Positions 1 to 8,765 of a stretch of DNA of 64,000 nt are shown in pieces. The notes beneath the pieces were generated by a model. It had not been told where the DNA came from, did no database searches, and was given only the letters and a program-made list of their open reading frames with translations. This DNA is from Devosia sp. XK-2 (GTDB lineage Bacteria > Pseudomonadota > Alphaproteobacteria > Rhizobiales > Devosiaceae): positions 3,691,001 through 3,755,000 of the forward strand of contig NZ_CP146608.1 of assembly GCF_037113415.1 (NCBI RefSeq), written 5' to 3'. Numbering within the stretch: the stretch's first letter is position 1; every line of letters starts with the position of its first letter. The translations under genes and the position numbers were made by a program.

Positions 1-1
1 C

Positions 2-280
2 CTGGCCGATGGGCGGATCATGACCGGCCGGGTGGGCATAGAGACCGGCCTGATCGACGCCATTGGCGGCGAGCATGAGGCCCTGGCCTGGCTCGAGGCC
101 GAGCATGGCGTGGATCCGGACCTGCCCATTGTCACCGTCTGGCCGGTGGAGCAGGGCGAACTGGCCTGGCTCGCCGATTTGCTGGGCTCCTCGGCGCGCT
201 CATTTCTCGGAATGCCGGCCGAAGGCCCTGTCATGCTTGACGGTTTGGTCTCGCTTTGGCAGGTTGAACGAACCCTATGA
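2..280 (+). CDS. sppA: Signal peptide peptidase SppA, C-terminal fragment (5' partial)
   Basis: The frame is open from the window edge and ends in TGA at 278-280, giving the last 92 residues. The text LADGRIMTGRVGIETGLIDA followed by an Ala/Leu-rich helix resembles the C-terminal end of S49 serine proteases, where 'ADGR..TG..A...GLID..GG' is conserved. These membrane proteases degrade leftover signal peptides. The catalytic Ser and Lys lie upstream, outside the window. Position directly before ihfB matches many alphaproteobacteria. Confidence 0.82.
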   Translation: MADGRIMTGRVGIETGLIDAIGGEHEALAWLEAEHGVDPDLPIVTVWPVEQGELAWLADLLGSSARSFLGMPAEGPVMLDGLVSLWQVERTL

Positions 281-310
281 GGGGATTAGGGGTGGATACC
301 GGAGCCTTTG

Positions 311-592
311 ATGATCAAGTCTGAACTTGTCGAGAAGCTCGCCGCGGAGAACCCGCATCTTTTTCAACGCGACATCGAAAATATCGTCAATGCGATCCTC
401 GACGAGATCGGGGATGCCATGGCGCGGGGCGACCGCGTCGAGCTGCGCGGTTTCGGGGCTTTTTCGGTCAAGAACCGCCCTGCCCGGGTGGGCCGCAATC
501 CGCGCACCGGCGAACAGGTCGATGTGGGCGAAAAATACGTGCCCCAGTTCAAGGCCGGCAAGGAAATCCGCGAGCGGCTGAACCGCTCGTAA
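311..592 (+). CDS. ihfB: Integration host factor subunit beta
   Basis: A 93-residue HU/IHF-family DNA-bending protein that pairs with IhfA to bend DNA in recombination, replication and sigma-54 transcription. The N-terminal helices ([17 protein letters not shown]) are followed by the beta-arm signature GRNPRTGE and a C-terminal helix. The alternative first codon is TTG at 308. ATG at 311 is preferred because GGAG at 301-304 lies 6 nt before it. The length fits IHF-beta. IHF from this gene could serve the sigma-54 encoded at 25423-26952, but that link is inference. Confidence 0.95.
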   Translation: MIKSELVEKLAAENPHLFQRDIENIVNAILDEIGDAMARGDRVELRGFGAFSVKNRPARVGRNPRTGEQVDVGEKYVPQFKAGKEIRERLNRS

Positions 593-595
593 TTC

Positions 596-702
596 CTGGA
601 GCGTTTCCAGCAAAAGTGGCAACGGTTTTGCGGTTCGGAAACGCGACGAAACACACAACTGGAGCCATTTCAGCGTTTCTTTGGAACGGTGAAATACTCC
701 AG
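596..702 (+). repeat. Rhizobial-type intergenic element with two hairpins
   Basis: Directly after the ihfB stop. Hairpin 1 pairs GCGTTTCC (601-608) with GGAAACGC near 637-644 and has an inner GCAAAA/TTTTGC stem. Hairpin 2 spans 659-702, with ends CTGGAG and CTCCAG and an ATTTCA/TGAAAT inner stem. The text closely resembles a widespread rhizobial intergenic repeat (remembered, not searched). It may also act as an ihfB terminator or mRNA 3' stabiliser. Confidence 0.6.
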
Positions 703-749
703 GCGGCAAGGAAAGGACCGGAGCTTTTCAGCTCCAAATGGAAGCCTCT

Positions 750-1112
750 ATGGTCAACAAAATTGTCGGCTGGCTTGTCCTGGTGCCCCTGTGCGCAGTG
801 CTGATTGCCTTCGCCCTGGCCAATCGCCACCTGGTGGCGGTCAATCTCAATCCCTTTGTCGCGCCCATGGACGCCAGCGCCGCCGGCTATGGCATTCCGC
901 TTTTCGTGGTGCTTTTTGTCGTCCTGTTGATCGGCGTGCTGCTGGGCGGCACGGCGAGCTGGTTCGCGCAAGGGCCGCATCGCCGCAGCGAGCGGCATTG
1001 GCGGCGCGAGGCCCAGCAATTGAGCCAGGAACTCGAAGCAATGCGCCGAGGCACGGACCAGGCCCGCAAAGGGCCCATGGCCGAAGTCGATGATCTGCTG
1101 GAACTGCGATGA
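750..1112 (+). CDS. LapA-domain (DUF1049) inner-membrane protein
   Basis: A 120-residue protein with two predicted membrane helices (about residues 5-25 and 47-70) and a basic, coiled-coil-like cytoplasmic tail. This is the layout of LapA-domain proteins; in E. coli the related LapA works with LapB in controlling LPS synthesis. An in-frame ATG at 738 exists, but GGAAG at 740-744 sits about 5 nt before ATG 750, giving a start MVNKIVGW that begins just before the first helix. A lapA-type gene between ihfB and trpF is common in this order. No lapB is visible nearby. Confidence 0.8.
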   Translation: MVNKIVGWLVLVPLCAVLIAFALANRHLVAVNLNPFVAPMDASAAGYGIPLFVVLFVVLLIGVLLGGTASWFAQGPHRRSERHWRREAQQLSQELEAMRRGTDQARKGPMAEVDDLLELR

Positions 1113-1169
1113 TGGACGGCGCAGTGCGGCTTATTTGTTTCGTCCCGTCCCTTTGAGCCACCAACGACT

Positions 1170-1817
1170 ATGGCCGATCCCCTGATCGTCAAAATTTGCG
1201 GCATCAAGACCCTTGACCTGCTGGATGCCACCATTGCGGCCGGCGCCGATATGGTGGGCTTCATGCATTTTCCGCGCTCGCCCCGCCACGTCTCCATCGA
1301 TGAGCTGGGCGGCCTGATCTCGGCCGCGCGGGGCCGGATCGAGAGCTGTGTGGTGCTGGTCAATCCGGACAATTCCAGCGTTGCCGAAGTCGCCGCGCTC
1401 GGACCGGACTGGATCCAGCTCCACGGCCCCGAAACCCCCCATCGCGTCGAGGCCATCCGCGCCGAGGCCGGGGTGGAAATCATCAAAGCCCTGCCCATCG
1501 GCTCGGCCGAGGACATTGCCCAGGTGGCCGCTTTTGCCGAGGTGGCGGACCGCATTCTGCTCGATGCCAAGCCGCCCAAAGGGGCCGATCGGCCGGGCGG
1601 ATTGGGCGAAAGCTTCGACTGGAGCCTGATCGAAGCGCTTGACCCGTCCATCCCCTTCATGCTTTCCGGGGGCCTGACGCCGGACAATGTGGCCCAGGCC
1701 ATCCAGCAGGTGAAGCCCATGGGGATCGATGCATCCTCCGGGCTCGAAACCGCACCAGGCGTCAAGAACACAAAGCTGATCGAGGCGTTCATCCGCAACG
1801 CCCGCGCAGCCGTATAG
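1170..1817 (+). CDS. trpF: Phosphoribosylanthranilate isomerase
   Basis: A 215-residue single-domain TIM barrel that converts phosphoribosylanthranilate to CdRP, the third step of tryptophan synthesis. VKICGI near the N-terminus carries the catalytic Cys, RILLDAKP carries the catalytic Asp, and [10 protein letters not shown] and GIDASSGLE form the phosphate-binding loops. First gene of a trpF-trpB-trpA cluster on the same strand, 43 nt before trpB. trpEGDC are not in the window, which is the usual split arrangement in rhizobia. Confidence 0.96.
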   Translation: MADPLIVKICGIKTLDLLDATIAAGADMVGFMHFPRSPRHVSIDELGGLISAARGRIESCVVLVNPDNSSVAEVAALGPDWIQLHGPETPHRVEAIRAEAGVEIIKALPIGSAEDIAQVAAFAEVADRILLDAKPPKGADRPGGLGESFDWSLIEALDPSIPFMLSGGLTPDNVAQAIQQVKPMGIDASSGLETAPGVKNTKLIEAFIRNARAAV

Positions 1818-1860
1818 CAGCAGCGAGCCGGGTTTTCTCGGCCCCGCCGAGAGGATCCAA

Positions 1861-3075
1861 ATGGACGGCATCAATTCCCTGCGCAACGGCCCGGACGAAC
1901 ACGGGCGCTTCGGCATTTATGGCGGCCGCTTCGTCGCCGAAACGCTGATGCCGCTGATCCTCGACCTGGAAAAGGAATATCGCGCCGCCAAGACCGATCC
2001 GGCCTATGCGGCGGAGCTGAAGGATCTGGCAGTCCACTATACCGGCCGCCCCAGCCCGCTCTACTTCGCCGAACGCCTGACCCGGCATTTGGGCGGTGCC
2101 AAGGTCTGGTTCAAGCGCGAAGAGCTCAACCATACCGGCAGCCACAAGATCAATAATTGCCTGGGGCAGATCCTGCTCGCCAAGCGCATGGGCAAGACCC
2201 GCATCATTGCCGAAACCGGCGCCGGCCAGCATGGCGTGGCCACGGCCACGGTCTGCGCCAAATTCGACCTGCCCTGCACCATCTTCATGGGCGCAACCGA
2301 TGTCGAGCGGCAAATGCCCAATGTCTTGCGCATGAAGATGCTCGGCGCCGAAGTGCGCCCGGTGACGGCCGGCGCCGGCACACTCAAGGACGCCATGAAC
2401 GAGGCCTTGCGCGACTGGGTCACCAATGTGGATTCGACCTATTACCTGATCGGCACGGCGGCCGGCCCGCATCCCTATCCCGAAATGGTGCGCGATTTTC
2501 AGTCGGTCATCGGCACCGAACTCAAGGAACAGTTCCGCGAGGCCGAGGGCAAATTACCCGATGCCGTGGTTGCCTGTGTCGGCGGCGGCTCCAATGCCAT
2601 CGGCACATTCCATGCTTTTCTCGACGATAGCGATGTCGCCCTCTATGGCGCCGAAGCCGGCGGGCATGGCATCGAGACCGAAAATGGCCACGCCGCTTCC
2701 ATGACCGGCGGCCGGCCAGGGGTGCTGCATGGCAATCGCACCTATCTCTTGCAGGATAGTGACGGGCAGATTCTCGAGGGTCATTCGATTTCCGCCGGCC
2801 TCGATTATCCCGGCGTTGGCCCCGAACATGCCTTCCTGCACGACACCAGGCGCGTCACCTATGCACCGATCACTGACAATGAGGCGCTCGAGGCCTTCCA
2901 GCTCTGCACCAGGATGGAAGGCATTATCCCCGCCCTCGAAAGCGCCCATGGCCTGGCCCAGGTGATCAAGATCGCCCCCACATTGGACAAGGACCAGTCG
3001 GTGGTTCTGTGCCTTTCGGGTCGTGGCGACAAGGACGTGGAAAGCGTCGGCAAATATCTGGGGCTTCTGAAATAA
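1861..3075 (+). CDS. trpB: Tryptophan synthase beta chain
   Basis: A 404-residue PLP enzyme joining indole and serine. The PLP lysine is K96 in NHTGSHKIN, and the phosphate loop GGGSNA is near residue 241. Family signatures [12 protein letters not shown] and [14 protein letters not shown] are present. The stop overlaps the trpA start by one base (TAATG), so the two subunits of the alpha2-beta2 complex are probably translationally coupled. Confidence 0.98.
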   Translation: MDGINSLRNGPDEHGRFGIYGGRFVAETLMPLILDLEKEYRAAKTDPAYAAELKDLAVHYTGRPSPLYFAERLTRHLGGAKVWFKREELNHTGSHKINNCLGQILLAKRMGKTRIIAETGAGQHGVATATVCAKFDLPCTIFMGATDVERQMPNVLRMKMLGAEVRPVTAGAGTLKDAMNEALRDWVTNVDSTYYLIGTAAGPHPYPEMVRDFQSVIGTELKEQFREAEGKLPDAVVACVGGGSNAIGTFHAFLDDSDVALYGAEAGGHGIETENGHAASMTGGRPGVLHGNRTYLLQDSDGQILEGHSISAGLDYPGVGPEHAFLHDTRRVTYAPITDNEALEAFQLCTRMEGIIPALESAHGLAQVIKIAPTLDKDQSVVLCLSGRGDKDVESVGKYLGLLK

Positions 3076-3899
3076 TGACCACCCGTATCGACGCACGCTT
3101 TGCCGCTTGCAAGGCCGAAAACCGCCCCGCTCTCGTCACCTATGTCATGGGCGGCGATCCCGATCTTGCGACCAGCCAGGCCATTCTCAATGCCCTGCCA
3201 CAGGCCGGCGCCGATGTGATCGAACTGGGCCTGCCCTTTTCCGACCCCATGGCCGATGGCGTCGTCATCCAGATGGCGGCGCAGCGGGCCCTGGCCCAGG
3301 GGCAGACCCTGCTCGGCGTGCTCGGCATGGTGGAAGAGTTCCGCCGCAAGGATGAGACGACGCCCATCGTCATGATGGGCTATTACAATCCCATCTATTC
3401 CCTTGGCGTCGAGCGCTTCATCGCGGCGGCCAAAGAGGCGGGCGTCGATGGTCTGATCATTGTCGACCTGCCGGCCGAAGAGGATGACGAATTGTGCATT
3501 CCCGCGCTGAAAGCCGGGCTCAATTTCATCCGCCTGACCACGCCGACAACCGACGACAAGCGCCTGCCCACCGTGCTCAAGAACACTTCGGGCTTTGTCT
3601 ATTATGTCTCCATGACCGGCATTACCGGAGCGGCGATCAAGTCGCGCGCCGCGGTGGGCGAGGCAGTGCAGCGCATCAAGAGCCATACCGACCTGCCGGT
3701 GGCCGTAGGCTTCGGCATCAAGACCGCTGAGGATGCCGAGGATATCGGCAAGCACTCGGACGGTGTGGTGGTCGGCACGGTGCTGGTCGATGCCGTGGCT
3801 AAATCGCTGGTCGATGGCAAAGCCACCGACAAGACCGTCGCCGCCGTGCGCGACATCGTCGCCGACCTAGCCGCCGGGGTGAAGCGGGCACGCGCTTAA
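3075..3899 (+). CDS. trpA: Tryptophan synthase alpha chain
   Basis: A 274-residue TIM barrel that cleaves indole-glycerol phosphate to indole, channelled to TrpB. Catalytic E50 and D61 lie in [15 protein letters not shown]. The phosphate-binding region near [10 protein letters not shown] is intact. The frame is open further upstream inside trpB, but the ATG at 3075 overlaps the trpB stop and gives the normal family N-terminus ([10 protein letters not shown]). Confidence 0.97.
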   Translation: MTTRIDARFAACKAENRPALVTYVMGGDPDLATSQAILNALPQAGADVIELGLPFSDPMADGVVIQMAAQRALAQGQTLLGVLGMVEEFRRKDETTPIVMMGYYNPIYSLGVERFIAAAKEAGVDGLIIVDLPAEEDDELCIPALKAGLNFIRLTTPTTDDKRLPTVLKNTSGFVYYVSMTGITGAAIKSRAAVGEAVQRIKSHTDLPVAVGFGIKTAEDAEDIGKHSDGVVVGTVLVDAVAKSLVDGKATDKTVAAVRDIVADLAAGVKRARA

Positions 3900-4013
3900 C
3901 ACTGTCCACAGGCACCACGTCTGACGCTTTGCGGCTTGCCGCAGGGCCTGATAAGAATTGCCACAATTGACGACTATGTGACCCCTTGATGGATCACCGC
4001 GAAAGGCCGCGCC

Positions 4014-4994
4014 ATGAACTGGATCGACAATTTCGTCCGCCCCAAAATCCGCTCCTTCCTCTCCAACAAGCGGGAGACGCCGGAAAACCTTTGGGTCAAG
4101 GACCCCGAGTCCGGGGAGATGGTGTTCTATCGCGATCTCGAGGCCAATCAGTGGGTGGTGCCCAATTCGGGCTATCACATGAAGATCAAGCCGACCGATC
4201 GGCTGGCGACCTTCCTCGACGATGGCAAATACGACATCGTGCCGGTGCCCTCGGCGCCGCAGGATCCGCTGAAGTTCCGCGCCCAGAAGCGCTATGTCGA
4301 CCAGCTCAAGGAAAACCGCGCCAAGACCGGCTATGACGATGCCGTGCTGGTGGCCACCGGCAAGCTCTATGAGCGCGCCGTGACCGTGGCCGTGCAGGAT
4401 TTCGATTTCCTGGCCGGCTCGCTCGGCATGGCCGCAGGGCAGGGGATCATTACCGGCCTCGAAACGGCGGTGCGTCTGAAGACCCCGTTCATTCTCTTCG
4501 TCGCCTCGGGCGGCGCGCGCATGCAGGAAGGCGTATTGGGCCTCATGCAGATGCCGCGCACCACTGTCGCGGTTCTGCGCCTGCGCGAGGCAGGCTTGCC
4601 CTTTTTCGTGGTTCTGACCAATCCAACCACGGGCGGCGTCACTGCCTCCTATGCCATGATCGGCGATGTGCATCTGGCCGAGCCGGGTGCCTTGATTGGC
4701 TTTGCTGGTCAGCGCGTGATCGAGCAGACCATTCGCGAAAAGCTGCCTAAGGGTTTCCAGCGTTCGGAATATCTCTATAGCCACGGCATGGTGGATATGG
4801 TCGTGCATCGCCACAATCTCAGGTCCACCATTGGCTCACTGGCGGCCATTCTCACCAATGCGCCGCCCAATGAAGCCATCGCCGCCAACGAGCCCAAGGC
4901 CATTACCGCCCAGGCCAGCATGCGCGACGCGGCCGTTGCCGCCGAGGGCGACGACGACCTCGATCCGCCTGCAGCTGCCGCCCACGCTGAATAG
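4014..4994 (+). CDS. accD: Acetyl-CoA carboxylase carboxyltransferase subunit beta
   Basis: A 326-residue beta subunit of the carboxyltransferase making malonyl-CoA for fatty acid synthesis. The crotonase-like core is recognisable in [10 protein letters not shown] and the oxyanion-type segment [16 protein letters not shown]. The N-terminal zinc ribbon that in E. coli carries four cysteines is present only as a cysteine-free stretch (residues about 24-56), and the whole protein contains no Cys. The C-terminal 40 residues are an acidic, Ala-rich tail. A GAAAGG Shine-Dalgarno lies just before the start. folC, which usually follows accD in this order, is not here. Confidence 0.95.
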   Translation: MNWIDNFVRPKIRSFLSNKRETPENLWVKDPESGEMVFYRDLEANQWVVPNSGYHMKIKPTDRLATFLDDGKYDIVPVPSAPQDPLKFRAQKRYVDQLKENRAKTGYDDAVLVATGKLYERAVTVAVQDFDFLAGSLGMAAGQGIITGLETAVRLKTPFILFVASGGARMQEGVLGLMQMPRTTVAVLRLREAGLPFFVVLTNPTTGGVTASYAMIGDVHLAEPGALIGFAGQRVIEQTIREKLPKGFQRSEYLYSHGMVDMVVHRHNLRSTIGSLAAILTNAPPNEAIAANEPKAITAQASMRDAAVAAEGDDDLDPPAAAAHAE

Positions 4995-5052
4995 GCATAA
5001 GGGCTGAGCCTGCGGGCTGGACAGGTCCGGCCCGCAACTGTTCTATCCGGGC

Positions 5053-5742
5053 ATGGATAATGCTGCCCGATTCCCCGATGTGATGCTGCTGGCCGCCGGG
5101 CTCGGCGCGCGTCTGCGGCCCATCACCGATACTCTGCCAAAGCCGCTCGTGCCGGTGGCCGGTACGCCGCTGATCGAGCGTGTCATGGCCAATGCCCGGG
5201 CCGAGGGCGCCAGGCGTTTCGTTGCCAATGCCCATTATCGCGCCGACCAGGTGCTGGCCCATTTTGGCGGGCTTTTGAAGGTCAATCGCGAAGAGGCGTT
5301 GCTCGATACCGGCGGCGGGGTCAAGGCGGCGCTGCCCATGCTGCATTCGGATCCGTTCCTGGTGATGAATACCGATGCCTTCTGGCCCGAAGGCAGCGAT
5401 GCGCCGCTGGCGCGCATGCAGGCCCGCTACGAGGATGAGGCCGATATCGTGCTGCTCTGCGCGCAACCGGCCCGGGCCAGCGGCTTTGCGCGCAGCCATG
5501 ATTTCTGCCTTGACCCCATGGGCACCGTTACCCGCGATTATGGCGCGCCGGTCATCTATGCCGGCGTGGCGCTGATGGGGCGGGGCCTTTTTGCCGATAC
5601 GCCCGATGGCGCCTTTTCGCTCAACCTGCTGTTCGAGGCGGCGCTGGAGCGCGAAAGCCTCAAAGGTGTGGTGCTGGACGCGCCCTGGTATCATGTCGGC
5701 GATGCCGAAGGCCTGGCAGCGGCCGAGCGGGCGCTGACCTGA
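5053..5742 (+). CDS. MurU-like sugar-phosphate nucleotidyltransferase
   Basis: A 229-residue nucleotidyltransferase. The N-terminal signature GLGARLRPITDTLPKPLVPVAG binds the nucleotide triphosphate, and MNTDAFW carries a metal-binding Asp. Size and position before addB match alphaproteobacterial MurU-type enzymes, which turn N-acetylmuramate 1-phosphate into UDP-MurNAc in cell-wall recycling. The kinase partner (amgK) and tsaE that often precede it are absent, so substrate is inferred. The stop overlaps the addB start (TGATG), suggesting coupling. Confidence 0.8.
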   Translation: MDNAARFPDVMLLAAGLGARLRPITDTLPKPLVPVAGTPLIERVMANARAEGARRFVANAHYRADQVLAHFGGLLKVNREEALLDTGGGVKAALPMLHSDPFLVMNTDAFWPEGSDAPLARMQARYEDEADIVLLCAQPARASGFARSHDFCLDPMGTVTRDYGAPVIYAGVALMGRGLFADTPDGAFSLNLLFEAALERESLKGVVLDAPWYHVGDAEGLAAAERALT

Positions 5743-8700
5743 TGAGCCTTTTTACCATCGCCCCGCAAACGCCCTTCCTGCCTTGCCTCGTCGAGGCGGT
5801 CATGGATGGGCGCCTGCTGGGCGATTGGGATCGGAGCGGCCCCTTCTGGCTCTCCGATGTCACCATCATCCTGCCCACCCGGCGGGCGCTCGATACGCTG
5901 GCCGAGGCCTTTGCGGCTCATCCGGACTTTGGCGGGCTGCTTCCCGATCTGCGCACCTTTGGCGGCGAAGTGGAGGACGAAGAGCCCTTCCTGCCGCCCT
6001 TCGAAGCACCAAAGGACCCAAAACCGGCCAGTGCGCTGCAAAGGCGGCTGACGCTGTCGGGCCTCGTTGCCGCCTGGGCGCGGACCGATGAGGGCAGGGA
6101 GGCCTTTTCGACCCCGCCCACCGCCGCTGAAATTTTCTCCATGGCCGAGTCGCTGGGGCGGCTGATCGATGACCTTCATATCGAGGAACGCAGCGCCGCT
6201 GATATCCGTGCGCTGGGCGCCGATATGGGGCAGGAGCTGGGCAATTACTGGCAACAGACCCTGCAATTCCTCGATATTGCGCTGGCCGCCTGGCCGGCCT
6301 GGCTGAGTGAAAAGGACCTTGCCGATCCCGCCGATCTGCGCCGCCGGCGGCTGGATCGCCAGGCCGAAGCGGCGCCGTTTCTGTTTGGCGACAGGCCGGT
6401 TATTGCCGCCGGGTCCACCGGCTCCATTCCGGCAACCGCGCGCCTGCTCAGGACCATTGCCAAGCTGCCGCGCGGCGCGGTGGTGCTGCCCGGTCTCGAT
6501 CAGGCCATGAGCGCGGATATGCATGAGGCCTTCACCAATCCCGACACCAATCCCCATGGCCATCCCCAATATGGCTTGGCCCAGCTTTTGCGGCGCTTTG
6601 GCGCTGGCATTTCTCAGGTGACCGAACTCTGCGTCCATGCCCATCCGCGCACGCCGCTGGTCAATCTGGCGCTGGCGCCCACACCGCGCACCGCGCTCTG
6701 GTCCGAACAGCGCTTCACCGCCGAAACGCTGGATATGGCGCTCGAGGGTGTCGCGATCATCCGGGCCCGCAATGAGGATGAAGAGGCGCGCGCCATTGCT
6801 TTGGCCGCCCGCGATGCCCTGGAACAGCGAAAGACAGTCGGCATTGTCACGCCGGACCGCAATCTGGCGCGCCGCATTGCCGCTGAACTCAAACGCTTCG
6901 ATATCCTTGTCGACGACGCGGCGGGCGCCCCGCTCTACCACGCGCCGGCGGGGCGGCTGGCGCGGCAAGTGCTGTGCCTTGTCCAATCCAATTGCGCCCC
7001 GGTGGACCTGCTGGCGCTGCTGCGTAACCGGGCCACCAATCTTGGGCTGGAGCGCGGTACGGTCGTGGCGCTGGCGGACGACATTGATCTGGGGCTCCTG
7101 CGAGGGCAGCGCCCGGCACCCGGCTTTCCGGGTCTCAGGGCTTTGCTGAGGGCCCATATGGCGGATGAGTTGAGCTATCCGGCCCGTAAACTCTCGATAG
7201 AGCGCGGCGCGGAAATTGCGTCTCTTTTCGACCGGCTCGAAACCGCGCTGGCGCCGCTTTTTGCCGTAATGGCCCTGACCGACATGCCCGCCTCGGCGCT
7301 GGCCGAGGCTCTGGGCCAGGCCATTGCCGCCCTCAGCCCCGACGCGCCCTTGCCAGGGCGGGCAGAGTTCACCGCCTGGGTGGAGGAGACGCAAAAGCTG
7401 GCCGGAGAGGGCCACCGCTTCCCGCCGCGCGGCCTGGAGGATGTTCTGGCCTCGCTACTGGCCGGGATCGAAGTGCGCAATGCGGCAATTGATGAGCGGC
7501 GGAGCGATATTGCCATCTGGGGTCAGCTCGAAGCGCGTTTGATGAACCCCGATCTCCTCATTCTTGGGGCGCTCAACGAAGACAAATGGCCCGCCACCGC
7601 CGATCCCGGCCCCTGGCTCAGCCGCGGCATGCGACTGGGCGCCGGGCTCGAACCGCCGGAACGGCAACAGGGCCTGGCCGCGCACGATTTCGCGCAGGCC
7701 ATGGGTAATGGCCATGTCATACTGGCCTATGCCGACCGGATCGGCGCCAGCCCGGCTCTGCCCTCGCGATTGGTCCAGCGCCTCGATGCCTTTATCGGTG
7801 CCGATGCAGCCAAGCATCTGCGGCAGCGCGGCGACATCTGGACTCACCAGGCGCGCATTCTCGATGCCGTGCCGCAGGTGGTGCCGGCAAAGCGTCCCGC
7901 GCCCAATCCGCCGGTCGAAACGCGCCCGCGAAGACTCTCGGTCACCGAAATCGAGACCCTAATGCGCTCGCCCTATGATCTTTATGCTAAGCATGTCTTG
8001 CGGCTCAAACCGCTCGATGCTTTGGGTGAGGACCCTGATGCGCGCGAGCGCGGCACCATCATCCATGCCATCTTCGCCCGCTTCGTCTTTGAAAATTGCG
8101 ATCCCGCCGCGCCCGATGCTTTCACGCGGCTCATGGAGATCGCCAATGAGGAATTTTCAGGCCTCGAGGCCATTGGCGAGCGCCGCGACATCTGGCTGAG
8201 ACGCTTTGCCACGGCTGGCGAACAATTCCTCGAATTCGAGCGTGACCGCTCAGCCTTTGTGCGCAAACGCCATGCCGAAATCGAGGGCCGCTGGGAGCTG
8301 AAGCTGGCCCGACCCTTCGCCATAACCGGCAAGGCGGACCGGGTCGACCTGCTGGCCGATGGCAGCCTCGAAATCCTCGATTTCAAGACCGGCTCGCCGC
8401 CTGCCCCTGCCAGCATGAAAGCCTTTGAGGCGCCGCAATTGCCAGTCGAAGCCTTGATGGCGCTCAATGCCGGCCTCAAGGATATTGCGCCCGCCTCGAC
8501 CAGTGCGCTGACCTATATCAAGATCGGGCTGGGACCCGATGCCTTCCGGCCCAGCGCCTTTGCCACAGCCGATGGCATGAGTGTCATGGAGGCGGCCGAG
8601 GAAGTGTTCCGCCGCGTCCAGGCCCATATCGATTTCTTCCTATTGCACCAGACCGCCTTGCCCGCGCGCCTATTGCCGCTCAAGACCCAGCGTTTTGCCG

Positions 8701-8765
8701 GGGCCTATGACCATCTGGCCCGCACCGCCGAATGGACGGCGGTGGATGGGGAGGACGAGGCATGA
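5742..8765 (+). CDS. addB: Double-strand break repair protein AddB (alphaproteobacterial type)
   Basis: A 1007-residue subunit of the AddAB helicase-nuclease, the functional RecBCD equivalent, which resects DNA ends for RecA. The middle is an inactivated-helicase-like region. The C-terminus has a PD-(D/E)XK nuclease: GTIIH near residue 770, then GKADRVD and EILDFKTG near 862-885. Cysteines that bind an Fe-S cluster in Bacillus AddB are not seen around the nuclease domain (the matching segment reads MRSPYDLYAKHV). Starts by overlapping the upstream stop and ends overlapping addA (ATGA). Confidence 0.93.
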   Translation: MSLFTIAPQTPFLPCLVEAVMDGRLLGDWDRSGPFWLSDVTIILPTRRALDTLAEAFAAHPDFGGLLPDLRTFGGEVEDEEPFLPPFEAPKDPKPASALQRRLTLSGLVAAWARTDEGREAFSTPPTAAEIFSMAESLGRLIDDLHIEERSAADIRALGADMGQELGNYWQQTLQFLDIALAAWPAWLSEKDLADPADLRRRRLDRQAEAAPFLFGDRPVIAAGSTGSIPATARLLRTIAKLPRGAVVLPGLDQAMSADMHEAFTNPDTNPHGHPQYGLAQLLRRFGAGISQVTELCVHAHPRTPLVNLALAPTPRTALWSEQRFTAETLDMALEGVAIIRARNEDEEARAIALAARDALEQRKTVGIVTPDRNLARRIAAELKRFDILVDDAAGAPLYHAPAGRLARQVLCLVQSNCAPVDLLALLRNRATNLGLERGTVVALADDIDLGLLRGQRPAPGFPGLRALLRAHMADELSYPARKLSIERGAEIASLFDRLETALAPLFAVMALTDMPASALAEALGQAIAALSPDAPLPGRAEFTAWVEETQKLAGEGHRFPPRGLEDVLASLLAGIEVRNAAIDERRSDIAIWGQLEARLMNPDLLILGALNEDKWPATADPGPWLSRGMRLGAGLEPPERQQGLAAHDFAQAMGNGHVILAYADRIGASPALPSRLVQRLDAFIGADAAKHLRQRGDIWTHQARILDAVPQVVPAKRPAPNPPVETRPRRLSVTEIETLMRSPYDLYAKHVLRLKPLDALGEDPDARERGTIIHAIFARFVFENCDPAAPDAFTRLMEIANEEFSGLEAIGERRDIWLRRFATAGEQFLEFERDRSAFVRKRHAEIEGRWELKLARPFAITGKADRVDLLADGSLEILDFKTGSPPAPASMKAFEAPQLPVEALMALNAGLKDIAPASTSALTYIKIGLGPDAFRPSAFATADGMSVMEAAEEVFRRVQAHIDFFLLHQTALPARLLPLKTQRFAGAYDHLARTAEWTAVDGEDEA

